A stretch of 64,000 nt of DNA from Cherax quadricarinatus (taxonomy: Eukaryota; Arthropoda; Malacostraca; Decapoda; Parastacidae). Below, in pieces: positions 35,001-44,850 of this stretch. The notes under the pieces are model-generated. The model worked only from the letters and a program-made list of their open reading frames with translations, was not told where the DNA came from and made no database searches. The translations under genes and the position numbers were made by a program. The DNA lies in contig NC_091293.1 of the NCBI RefSeq assembly GCF_038502225.1, positions 18,011,719-18,075,718 of the forward strand, written 5' to 3'. The number at the start of each line of letters is the position of its first letter. The first letter of the stretch is position 1.

Positions 35001-36149
35001 TACAGTGGTCCCTCGTTTTTCGTAGTTAATCCGTTTCTGGAGCTGCTACTACTAACGAAATCTACGATTTACGAATCAATTTTCCCCATAAGAAATAATG
35101 TAAATACAATTAATCCGTTCCTGACGCCCAGAAGTATTAAAACAAAAAATTTTTTTACGTGAAATATACATGTAGTACATAAACAATTCAATGGGAAATG
35201 ATGAATGAAACATTAACAGCATAACACTTACCTTTATTGGAGATTCTTCTTAGTGTATGGGAGACTGGAGGAGGAGAGAGAGTGGATTGTTTATAGTTTG
35301 GAAGGGGAATCCTCTTCCAGCAACACCTCAGGTACCAATTGCTTTTCTGGGGTTGCTTCTCTTCTCTGTTTCTTAATGCCACTAGGACCACCTTGAGAGT
35401 CACTGGAGTCCTGTCTCGCAAAATAACTGTCCAGAAGTTATTTTACAGCTCTATACATCACTAGTGAGGCCTAATTTAGATTATGCTGCTCAGTTTTGGT
35501 CCCCTTACTACAGGATGGATATAGACTCATTAGAGAACATACAGAGAAGAATGACTAAAATGATTTACTGTGTAAGGAACCTCCCGTATGAAGATAGACT
35601 TAAAGCCTTAAATCTCCACTCTCTGGAGAGGCGTAGAATGAGGGAAGATATCATTGAAGTGTATAAGTGGATGACCAGCATAAACAAGGGAGATATTAAT
35701 AAAGTACTGAGGGTGTCGAACCAGGTAAGAACCAGAAATAATGGATTTAAGTTGGATACATTTGGATTTAGAAAGGACATTCAAATTCAAATTCAAAGTT
35801 TATTCTCTATAAAGATTACAATGTTGAATTTACAGAATTTGGTTGTTGTGTGGTTTACATGTAGTTAAATAATGATTACAGAGTGTACCACTAGAACGCC
35901 TAGCATGGCTAGGCATTTCGGGCAGACTTAGTTTAATTCTTTATTTTAAAATATTACAAATTATGAGGTAAGTTGGTATTATGGCTAAGTGACTAAATAC
36001 TAGTTTGTGAGTTTAGCAATGTGAATGCTTTTGTTTTGGCATAGTACATAGTTTCAGTATTGGAGTATCATAGGATTCATTATTTTAAGATTGAGATTAA
36101 TATTTCTGTTTATGGTCAAATGGGTGAGTGAGTGTAAGTGTGAACCACC

Positions 36150-39125
36150 AGGTGGTATTCGTGTAGTTAGTTGATGGGGTTTATCAGGGAGATAAGATGT
36201 TTTCTAATGGTAGTTTTGAAGGTGATGAATGTGTCTGCAGTTCTAGAGTTCTCAGGTAGGGTGTTCCAGATTTTAGGGCCTTTGACATACATTGAATTTT
36301 TGTAAAGGTTTAGTCGGACATGGGGAATGTCGTAGAGATGTTTGTGTCTGGTGTTATGCCTGTGGGTTCTGTCACAATTATTAAGAAAGCATTTTAGGTC
36401 AAGGTTGATATTGGAGTTTAAGGTCCTGTAGATGTAGATTGCACAGTAGTAAGTGTGGATGTACTGAACAGGGAGTAAGTTTAGATCTATGAAGAGTGGG
36501 GGGGGGGTGTTGCCAGGGATGGGATTTAGTGATTATTCTTACTGCAGCTTTTTGTTGGGTTATTATTGGCTTTAGGTGTGTTGCTGCAGTTGATCCCCAA
36601 GCACAAATAGCATAGGTGAGGTATGGATAAATAAGTGAGTGGTATAGTGTGAGAAGGGCATTTTGCGGCACGTAGTATCGTATCTTGGAGAGGATCCCAA
36701 CTGTTTTGGATACTTTTTTGGTTATGTGTTGGATATGGGTGCTGAAATTCAGGTTGTTGTCAAGGTATGGGCCTAGGAATTTGCCCTCATTATGTCTGGT
36801 AATTAGAGTGTTGTCGATCTTAATGTTAATTTGTGCATATCCTGCTCTGCTACCAAACATAATATAGTAGGTTTTGTCAGTGTTAAGCGTAAGTTTATTG
36901 GCTGTCATCCAAGTCGATATTTTGATCAGCTCCTCGTTAACAATGGTGTTGAGGGCGGCAAGATTAGGGTGAGAGATGACATAAGTCATGTCATCAGCAA
37001 AGAGAATGGGTTTCAGGTGTTGGGATACGTTTGGAAGATCATTGATGTATATGAGGAAGAGCAGGGGACCAAGGACACTTCCCTGCGGAACTCCAGTATC
37101 AAGTGGCCGTGTTGTTGATGCTGTGTCTTTAATGGTAACATAATGATACCTATTAGTAAGGTAAGATTTGAAATAAGCAAGCGCATGGCCTCTTATACCG
37201 TAATGGTCAAGTTTGTGGAGTAGGATGTCGTGGTCTACTGTGTCAAAAGCTTTTCTTAGGTCAATAAAAATTCCTAGTGGATATTCCTTATTTTCCAATG
37301 CTGTGTAAAGCAGATCTAGCATTTTTATGATTGCATCATTAGTGCTTTTATTTTTCCTAAATCCAAATTGGCAGGGGTTGAGTATGTTTTGTGCTGTTAT
37401 AAATGAATATAGTCTCCTGTGCACGAGTTTCTCAAAGATTTTGGATAGCAATGGTAAGTTTGATATTGGCCTATAGTTGTTTAAGTCTGTAGGGTCACCA
37501 CCTTTATGTATTGGTGTAACCCTTGCCATCTTGAGTAGTTTCGGGAAGGTGCTAGTTTCTAGTGACTTGTTAAAAAGTAATGAAATAGCATGCGAAAGGA
37601 TATGGGCCGCTCGCTTGTACAGTAATGGTGGGACATTAGACAGATTCCCTGAGTTGTTTTTAAGTGACTTTATAATCTCGGTGACTTCCGAGGGCTCAGT
37701 TGGTGCAAGATAGAAGGAATTAGGGAAATTCCCATCTAGGTAGTCCCCGGCATGGGCATTAGTATGTGGGATTTTATTGGCGAGATTAGATCCTATGGTT
37801 GAGAAGAAGTCGTTTATCTTGTTAGCTGTGTCAGTGGGATGTAGTGGTGTTTCATTAGGTTTAGTTAGGACAATATTCTTGGTTTTTTTCAGTTTGTGGG
37901 TCCCTAGAATCTGAGAGAGTGTTTTCCAGGTCTTTTTTATATCTCCTCTAGTGTCTGTGAATCTACTGGAGTAGTATAGTTGTTTGGCTTTCTTTATTAC
38001 TTTGGTGAGAACTGATGAATAGTGTTTTAGAATATCTTTGTGTATTAAGCCCTGTCTATATTGCTTTTCATATTGGTGTTTCTTGTCAATGGATTTCAGA
38101 ATGGTGCTGGTTAGCCATGGGCAACCAAGCCGTTTGTTTGTGATCTGTTTCGTTTTTATAGGACAATGTTTGTTGTATAGTCTAAGTAATTTGTTAAGAA
38201 AAATGTCTGTCCAGTCATCAATACCATTGGCCTTGGAGAATTCTGTAGGCCAGTCAACAATCTCTAGGTCAGTTGTGAACTTCCTTATTGAGGCCTCGTC
38301 ATGGAGTCTAAATGAGACTTTGTTGTATTTAAGTGGTGGTTTATTAATGTTTGTCAGGAGGAAGGTAGGGTAGTGGTCTGTAGTGCTATCTGTGATTATC
38401 CCTGATTTAAGGGAGGCTAGTATATTGGTCCATATATGGTCTATTATGGTTGCACTTGTCTCAGTGAGCCTGGTTGATTTAGTTATTGTTGGTATGAGAA
38501 GTGTGTTGTTCATATTGTTGATGATATCAGTTACAGGCTGATCATCTAGTAAGCCAAGGTTGATGTTGAAGTCTCCAGCTAAGAGAAGGTGGTGCTTATT
38601 CATTTGTCTGTTTGTTATTAGTGACTTTAATTTCTCACTGAAATTTGGGATGTTTGTGTGAGGTATCCGGTAAATGGCACCGATTGTTATGGGTGTCTTA
38701 ACGTTTTTTACAGTAAAATTAGCAAAAATGTATTCCCCATATTCATCACTAAAGCAAGTGGTGCTAATACAAGATAATTGGTTAGAGTAATAGATTGCAA
38801 TACCACCCCCAACTTGGTTTGGTCTGCAGTTGTGAAGTGCTGTGTATCCTGGTAGAGGCTAGATATCTATTGTGTCCTGCTTAAGCCAGGTCTCAGTAAG
38901 AATAATGCAGGAGAAGGGTGTCTTTAGTGATTCAAGGAGTGCCAGGAGGTCATCATAGTGTTTGCTTAAGGACCTGATGTTGTAGTTAAGTACTGATAGG
39001 CTTTTAGCATTGTTTAGGATAGTGCTGGCTTGTGATGCTGTGTAATAAAGGCAGTTACTTTCCAATAGGTTTTGATTGGGTGTCAGATTATGGAGGTTTA
39101 GATCAGGGTCAACGTGATCAATCAT
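36150..39125 (-). pseudogene. L-b2 ORF2: endonuclease plus reverse transcriptase, two lesions
   Basis: Minus strand from 39,125 (MIDHVDPDLNLHN). Endonuclease: LNYNIRSLSKHYDD, ILTETWLKQD, GAIYRIPHTN, LLLAGDFNINLG, IDHIWTN, STTDHYPTF. RT: RVTPIHKGGDPTDLNNYRPI, IFIDLRKAFDTVDHD, TGVPQGSVLGPLLFLIYIND, LFADDMTYV (usual FADDT changed to FADDM), then thumb and C-terminal domain. A TAG stop lies near 38,861, just after the first endonuclease block. A frameshift lies at the G7 run 36,498-36,504 near the C-terminus; the frame 38,603-36,510 is otherwise open. This would be the target-primed reverse transcription enzyme of the element. Confidence 0.9.
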
Positions 39126-40694
39126 CTTCTAGGTTTAAATTATGGTTATTTATATCCTGAGTTATGTGTTGAGTTCTAGTACTGATATCTGTAGTGGTGG
39201 GAAGCTTGGATAAGTATATAGCTAGAGTATTTTGGTCATATAGAGTATAGTCACTACTACACATAATGAAGTTCATGTTGTCTATGTGTTGTGCTGGAAT
39301 GAACTAAAGTACATCTAGGTATAAACTAGTAATATAAAAATACAAATTTAAAATAGAACAAGACTCTCACTTGTAATTGCACTAAGGTCTAATATAATGA
39401 CTTTTGTGGAGTCTATGTTTTGAGCTAGAATGAGCTATAGTACAACTAGATTTAATCTAATAATATAAAAATACAAATTAAAAATAGCACCAGTCTCTCA
39501 CTAGTAATTGCAATGTGGTCTAATATAATGAATTTGGTATTGACTATAGTACAACTGAGTTTAATCTAATAATATAAAAAAGGCACAAGACTCTAAATTG
39601 TAATTGCACTAAGGTGTTATATAAGTTGTTTACAAGAATTAGAGTATTACTAGATTTAAATTGACAAGATAAAATATACAAGTTAAGGTAGCAAAAGAAT
39701 AAAAAAGTAGAAAAAAAAAAAAAGATAAATGAGGTAGTTGGTACTAGTTAGCAAAAGATAGTTAAGGGTCTTGAACAATAATATAATTGAAATATACACG
39801 AATTGCACACACAATATAGTCACTAAGATATGAAAACAATCTTAGAGTAGGAATTATAATATAAACTTATAATATAAAAATACAAATTGAAATGGTACTT
39901 GCAATTGCACTAGAGTCTGGTATAGGTTGTTGACAAGATCAAGAGTATAACTAGATTTAAATTGACAAAATAAAATTCACAATTAAAGTACCAAAAGAAT
40001 AATAGTAAAAAATAACAATGGTAATGTCTTGGTTATAATATGATAGTAAGATGGTAGACAGGTACACAGGTACAAAGGATAATATAAAGGTTGGAGTTGA
40101 ATATACAAACTTGAAAATTTGGCAACAAAATGTTATGGGAAGTATAAAATAATGTTTAATGTACAAAAGTAAAATTGACTGGTAGTAAATATGGTGTTTA
40201 ATAAAATTTTAGTAAGTAATAATGATTACAAAAAAAAGTGAAAAAGTAATGTTTATTTCATTCAATATTGCACTGGTAGTTATACTAGAGGTTATATGGC
40301 AGTACAAGGTAATTAAGAGTACTCTAAGATAGTAAATGTGGTATTAAAACAGGTAAAGGTAATTAGACAAGTAATGGTTATTAAATGTCAAAAATGTTAA
40401 GAGTAAATTGAAATTATAGTAAAAATGATAATTATTAATTTTAGTAAGTAATATCAATTGACAGTATTTAAAAAAATATGAGGTAGTAATATGGACAGAG
40501 AAAGTATCAATTCAGCTAATGTTTAAGCAAACAATAGTAAATAAGAAAATTACTTAAGGTGACTTATGCTTACTAGTAAAATCACAAAATGAGGTAGTTG
40601 ATTATTTAATTACTAAGAGATTGTACAATGAAATTTGAACAATAATGGAGCAAAACATACACTACACTACGTAGGCTTTTAAGTTGGACATTGT
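39126..40694 (-). other. L-b2 inter-ORF region with degenerate repeats
   Basis: 1.57 kb, very AT-rich, no open frame beyond about 70 codons. It contains degenerate direct repeats built on AATATAAAAATACAAATT followed by TCTCACTTGTAATTGCACTA (starts near 39,328, 39,463, 39,571 and 39,869). It separates ORF1 and ORF2 of the LINE. Confidence 0.6.
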
Positions 40695-40866
40695 TTAGTT
40701 ATTCTCTGTAAGATTAGCATCCCTGAGAAATCGTGATAGATCATTCTCGTTCGTGATTGTGTATAGTTGACCTACATTTGTTTTCCTAACAAGAATTTTC
40801 CCATCCCGTGTGAAGCATTGGTGTATAGTGTCGTTATTCTCCCGCTTAAGTTTTCTGACTCTATAC
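40695..40866 (-). pseudogene. L-b2 ORF1 C-terminal fragment
   Basis: The minus strand reads RVRKLKRENNDTIHQCFTRD, then GKILVRKTNVGQLYTITNEN and DLSRFLRDANLTENN with a stop at 40,695-40,697. A 'TRDGKI-V' turn followed by a short Leu-rich end resembles the C-terminal domain of many LINE ORF1 proteins (baculovirus FP-like). That assignment rests on memory of the family. About 57 codons remain; the rest was lost by 5' truncation. Confidence 0.6.
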
Positions 40867-41130
40867 AGGAGGTAAGTACTGGTTTTCTAACAGAGTTGTA
40901 GATGCGTGGAACAGTCTTCCCAGTGGGGTGATAGAGGCTAGGACCTTGGGTAGCTTTAAGAAGAGACTGGACAAATATATGAATGGGAGGGGCTGGGTTT
41001 GAATGGTGTCATTGGGTACGGGAGTTATTTCTTGGGTAGCTTTAGGTAGAGGTCGTTTTGATAAGGACCTGCCTCGCATGGGCCAGTAGGCCTTCTGCAG
41101 TGTTCCTCCATTCTTATGTTCTTATGTTCT

Positions 41131-42363
41131 TTAAAACTTCCCTAAAATGGGCCAAGACTTTGTCACTGTACATGTTGCCAACATGGCTTGCAACAACCTT
41201 GTCAGGGTGATGTTTCTCCATAAATCTTTCCATCTTACCCCGCATAGCAAAAATCTCTCTAATTTCTGAAGAAGGCACCATCTTCCATCTCTCTTCCTCC
41301 TCTGCAGCAAGATTCTGAGCTGCGATCTGTTGCTGTTCCTGCTGAAGCTCTTGCAGCTCCTCAGTGGTGAGCTCTTCGTTGTGGTCTTCCACCAATTCTT
41401 CCATATCCTCCAAACTCACATCCAACCCCATGGAACTCCCCAGTGCCACAATTGATTTTACAACAGACATAGGCTCATCAGGGTCAGTCCCACACCCTTC
41501 AAAATCCCTCTTGTCGACACAATCTGGCCTCAATTTTCTCCAGGCAGAGTTCAAAGTCCTGGTAGTCACTCCCTCCCAAGCCATACCTATAAGGGTTATG
41601 CAATGGAGGATGCTGAAGTGTTCTCTCAAAAATTCCCTTAGGGTCAAGTGAGTGTCTGTGGTCACAGTCAAGCACCTGTGAAACATTGCTTTGGTATAGA
41701 GTTTTTTAAAGTTTGCAATGACCTGCTGGTCCATGGGCTGGAGGAGAGGAGTGGTATTCGGGGGCAAGAACTTTACTGTGATGAACCCAAACTCCTCGAA
41801 AATTAGGTCATCCAAGTTTGGAGGAGGAGCAGGTGCATTGTCCATTACTAGCAGGCACTTGAGATCCAATTTCTTTTCCAGGAGGTAATTCTTCACACTA
41901 GGGCCAAACACTACATTGAACCACTCAACGAAAATTTCCCTCATGACCCATGAATTACTATTAGATTTCCAAAACACACACAATTTCCTTTTCATAACAT
42001 TGTTTTTCCTGAACACTCTGAGATTTTCGGAATGGTACACTAGTAATGGCTTCACTTTGAAATCCCCACTAGCATTAGCACAGAACATTAGCATCAGCCT
42101 GTCTTTCATAGGGTTGTGTCCTGGCAGTGCCTTTTCTTCCTGAGTAATGTAGGTCCTCTTTGGCATTTTCTTCCAAAAGAGGCCTGTTTCGTCACAATTG
42201 AACACTTGTTCAGGTTTCAGTCCTTCAGCCTCTATGTACTCCTGGAATTCATGCACATATTTTTCAGCCGCCTTGTTGTCAGAACTGGCAGCCTCACCAT
42301 GCCTTACCACACTGTGTATGCCAATACTGTTCTTAAATCTCTCAAACCAACCTTTGCTTTGGG
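41131..42363 (-). pseudogene. Tigger T9 transposase, N- and C-terminally cut
   Basis: About 410 codons open on the minus strand. They cover SKGWFERFKNSIGIHSV (second HTH end), FNCDETGLFWKKMP, LLVMDNAPAPPPNL and LLQPMDQQVIANFKK, then an acidic C-terminal region to VLKNIRT, where CR1-a3 starts. The remaining C-terminal codons are at 35,433-35,320. The NAPGHP motif is changed to NAPAPP. The missing N-terminus and the split gene make it inactive. Confidence 0.9.
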
Positions 42364-42389
42364 AGCGGTTGTGGCCGCCTCCACCTGTT

Positions 42390-42917
42390 ACATAATGACA
42401 TATTATTTTATTCATTCTAGAATATATATCAAGTTTCTGTGTTATTTATATTGTCTGTTATGTCATATTAGATGAACTGTGATATATAAATAAGCCGTAT
42501 AGATGATGTTAGCGAAATTATTCATGAAGTATTTTGCCCGGTCTCCAGACAAACTCTCCTCCACCTCCGACACCGCCCATACCACTACATGAATGACATA
42601 TTTTATTCATTCTAGAGTATGTATCATGTTTCTATGTTATTCATATTGTTTGTTATGTCATACTAGATGAACTGTGATAGATAAATAAGCCGTATAGATA
42701 ATATTAGCGAAATTATTCATGAAGTATTTTGCCCGGTGTCCAGACAAACTCTCATCCACCGCCGACACTGCCCACACCACTACATGAATGACATATTTTA
42801 TCATTTTAGAGTATATACCAGGTTTCTATGTTATTTATATTGTTTATTATGTCATATTAGATGAGGTGAGATAGATAAATAAGCTGTAGAGTTGATATTA
42901 GCGAAATTATTGAAGTA
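42390..42917. repeat. Tandem repeat, about 195 bp, 2.7 units
   Basis: Anchor ATGACATATT at 42,395, 42,593 and 42,788. Units share TAGATGAACTGTGATA, AAATAAGCCGTATAGAT and TTGCCCGGTCTCCAGACAA-type sequence. The third unit ends early. Confidence 0.85.
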
Positions 42918-43746
42918 CAGAATTCCACTGGAATGGATTAATTGCATTTCAGTTAATTTAAATGAGGAAAACTGACTCTGCAAACGAGCAAATCCAGTTG
43001 CGAGCAAGGTCATGGAACAGATTAAACTCACAAGTAGAGGTTCTACTGTACTCTGTGCACGTTGTACATTAGAATGGACCCTCGACTAACGATATTAATC
43101 CGTTCCAGAGTTCATCGTTAGATGAAATTATCGTTAGTTGAATTAATTTTTCCCATAAGAAATAATGGAAATCAAATTAATCCGTTCAAGACACCCAAAA
43201 GTATGAAAAAACAGTACAGGTCTCCCTCAACATTCGCGAGGGCTAGGGGATCAAGAGCCTCGCGAATGTTGAAAAACCGTGAATGTTTGGTGCCCCAATA
43301 TATTGTAGGGAAATATATTACAATACTGCTTCCTTAACTTGTTGAACCATGAATAATCATAAAATACATGAAACATCATAAATTGTACTAAATATATACA
43401 TGTTATGCTTTAATAACGTATGTTATTTAATAACATGTATGTTAATAACATGTATGTTATTAAATACCACAGACTCCACCACTGCCTCCACCACTGCCTC
43501 CATCAATGCCTCCACCACTGCGAGTCCCTACTACCCTCCCTCCGACCCCCGCAACTGGCAGCCAGCCCTCCCACCACTCAGTGTGGTGAGTGTTTTGTTT
43601 GTTCATTATTTGCTATTAAACTACAGAATAAATAATGTAAACCCATTCATGACTGCATATTGGAATGGCTATTAGGAAAGGTATTAGACGGTGTCATCAT
43701 GTGTTTACTCTTGAACACAGCAAAGAATCGAACATTTCTGCTATTG

Positions 43747-43758
43747 CTAATAATAACA

Positions 43759-43841
<83 letters not shown>
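43747..43841. repeat. (AAT)n microsatellite in left arm of T11
   Basis: About 30 AAT units, mirrored by the (ATT)n run in the right arm. Confidence 0.95.
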
Positions 43842-43843
<2 letters not shown>

Positions 43844-44260
43844 CGATATAATTGAAGAAGGAAATTGTACAAAAATACGAGGGAGTGGTTGACACATCGT
43901 CAGTGTGACTTTGTTTATGCTGGAGTGAACATTAGTCTCTCTGCTCTTCCAAACATTTCACAATAATTCAGCAGTTGAGGCAGTGGTATTTAATAACATA
44001 TATGTTATAAATAATAATAGTACATATTATTAATAACATGTATTATTATTAACATGTATGTTATTAAATACCATTGCCTCAATCACTGCCTCTACCACTC
44101 CAGTCACACTCAATCTACAAGCAGCAAACACAATGAATTATTGTGAAATGTTTGGAAGAGCAGGGAGACTAATGTTCACTCCAGCATAAACAAAGTCACA
44201 CTGACGATGTGTCAACCACTCCCTCGTATTTTTGTACAATTTCCTTCTTCAATTATATCA

Positions 44261-44261
<1 letters not shown>

Positions 44262-44331
<70 letters not shown>

Positions 44332-44340
44332 GTTATTATT
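44262..44340. repeat. (ATT)n microsatellite in right arm of T11
   Basis: About 25 ATT units, the mirror of the run in the left arm but shorter, which shows the arms have changed length independently. Confidence 0.95.
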
Positions 44341-44850
44341 AGCTGTAGCAGAAATGTTTAATTCTTTGCAGTGTTCAAGAGTAAACACATGATGTCACCG
44401 TCTAATACCTGTCCGAATAGCCATTCCAATATACAGTCATGAATGGGTTTACATTATTTATACTGTAGTTTAATAGCAAATAATGAACAAACAAAACACT
44501 CACCACACTGAGTGGTGGGAGGGCTGGCTGCCAGTTGCGGGGGTCGGAGGGAGGGTAGTAGGGACTCGCAGGTGGCGGGAAACTTAAATATGATTTGGCG
44601 ACTGGGAATTTGGTGGCTGGGAATTTGGCGGTTGGGAATTCTCGAATGTGTGAAGCCCGTGAAAGTTGAAAACGTGAATGTTGAGGGAGACCTGTATTTT
44701 TACCACATGAAATATACATTTTCCTACACACAAACAGAAAGATAGATGCACAATACATGTATACATATGTATATTGTGTAATGAAGAATAAATGACTCCT
44801 CTATTTAGGATGCAGTGATGGGATGGGAGGAGGGGAGATGATGGACGTTA

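Larger units (their letters stand above)
35779..40866 (-). mobile_element. LINE L-b2, most complete L-b copy
   Basis: 5.09 kb, minus strand. It begins with the tail ATTCAAATTCAAATTCAAAG at 35,779 and ends in the C-terminal part of ORF1 at 40,866, where CR1-a3 resumes. Order on the minus strand: ORF1 end, a 1.57-kb AT-rich spacer, ORF2 (endonuclease, RT), 3' UTR. It is the reference used here to recognise other L-b pieces. Confidence 0.9.
35434..41130 (+). mobile_element. CR1 LINE fragment CR1-a3, split by L-b2
   Basis: Plus strand. 35,434-35,780 encodes the ORF2 C-terminal region (RPNLDYAAQFWSPYYRMDID ... FGFRKDI). After L-b2 it resumes at about 40,867 (GGTAAGTACTGGTTTTCTAA) and ends at 41,130 with CATTCTTATGTTCTTATG. 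It lies inside the T9 transposase gene. 5'-truncated. Confidence 0.85.
35003..42363 (-). mobile_element. Tigger transposon T9, split by CR1-a3, right end missing
   Basis: Left TIR CAGTGGTCCCTCGTTTTTCG with TA before it. Transposase sequence 35,320-35,433 continues at 41,131 after the CR1-a3/L-b2 insertion and ends abruptly at about 42,363, where unrelated GC-rich bases and a tandem repeat begin. The transposase N-terminus and right TIR are lost. Confidence 0.8.
34312..43048. mobile_element. DNA transposon T8 with large nested cargo
   Basis: TIRs CAGTGGAACCTCTACTTGCA and, reversed, CAGTAGAACCTCTACTTGTG, flanked by TA. Sub-terminal sequence contains TACGAGCA / GCGAGCAAGG motifs on the two sides. 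The element itself carries no transposase that I can assign. T9, CR1-a3, L-b2 and a 195-bp tandem repeat lie inside. It is in CR1-a2. Confidence 0.7.
29408..43071 (-). mobile_element. CR1 LINE copy CR1-a2, interrupted by T7 and T8
   Basis: Minus strand. The 3' end with CATAAGAACATAAGAA lies at 29,408. CR1 sequence runs to 29,656, resumes after T7 at 32,210 and continues to 34,311. A few more bases (about 43,051-43,071) follow after T8, up to the start of T10. The extreme 5' part is missing. Two further CR1 3' ends are inserted at 32,430-32,717. Confidence 0.7.
43217..44694. mobile_element. Foldback-like element T11
   Basis: Ends CAGGTCTCCCTCAACATTCG and GTGAATGTTGAGGGAGACCTG, TA on both sides. 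Most of the interior is one long inverted repeat, 43,517-44,572, centre about 44,044. Each arm holds an (AAT)n / (ATT)n microsatellite and a stretch similar to the TTAA family core. No coding capacity. The tips suggest a Tigger-like (TA-inserting) family. Confidence 0.8.

Noticed and set aside
43647..44392. Leu-, Ile- and Asn-rich open frames in T11
   Set aside because: Readout of AAT/ATT microsatellites inside an inverted repeat; no homology or gene context.
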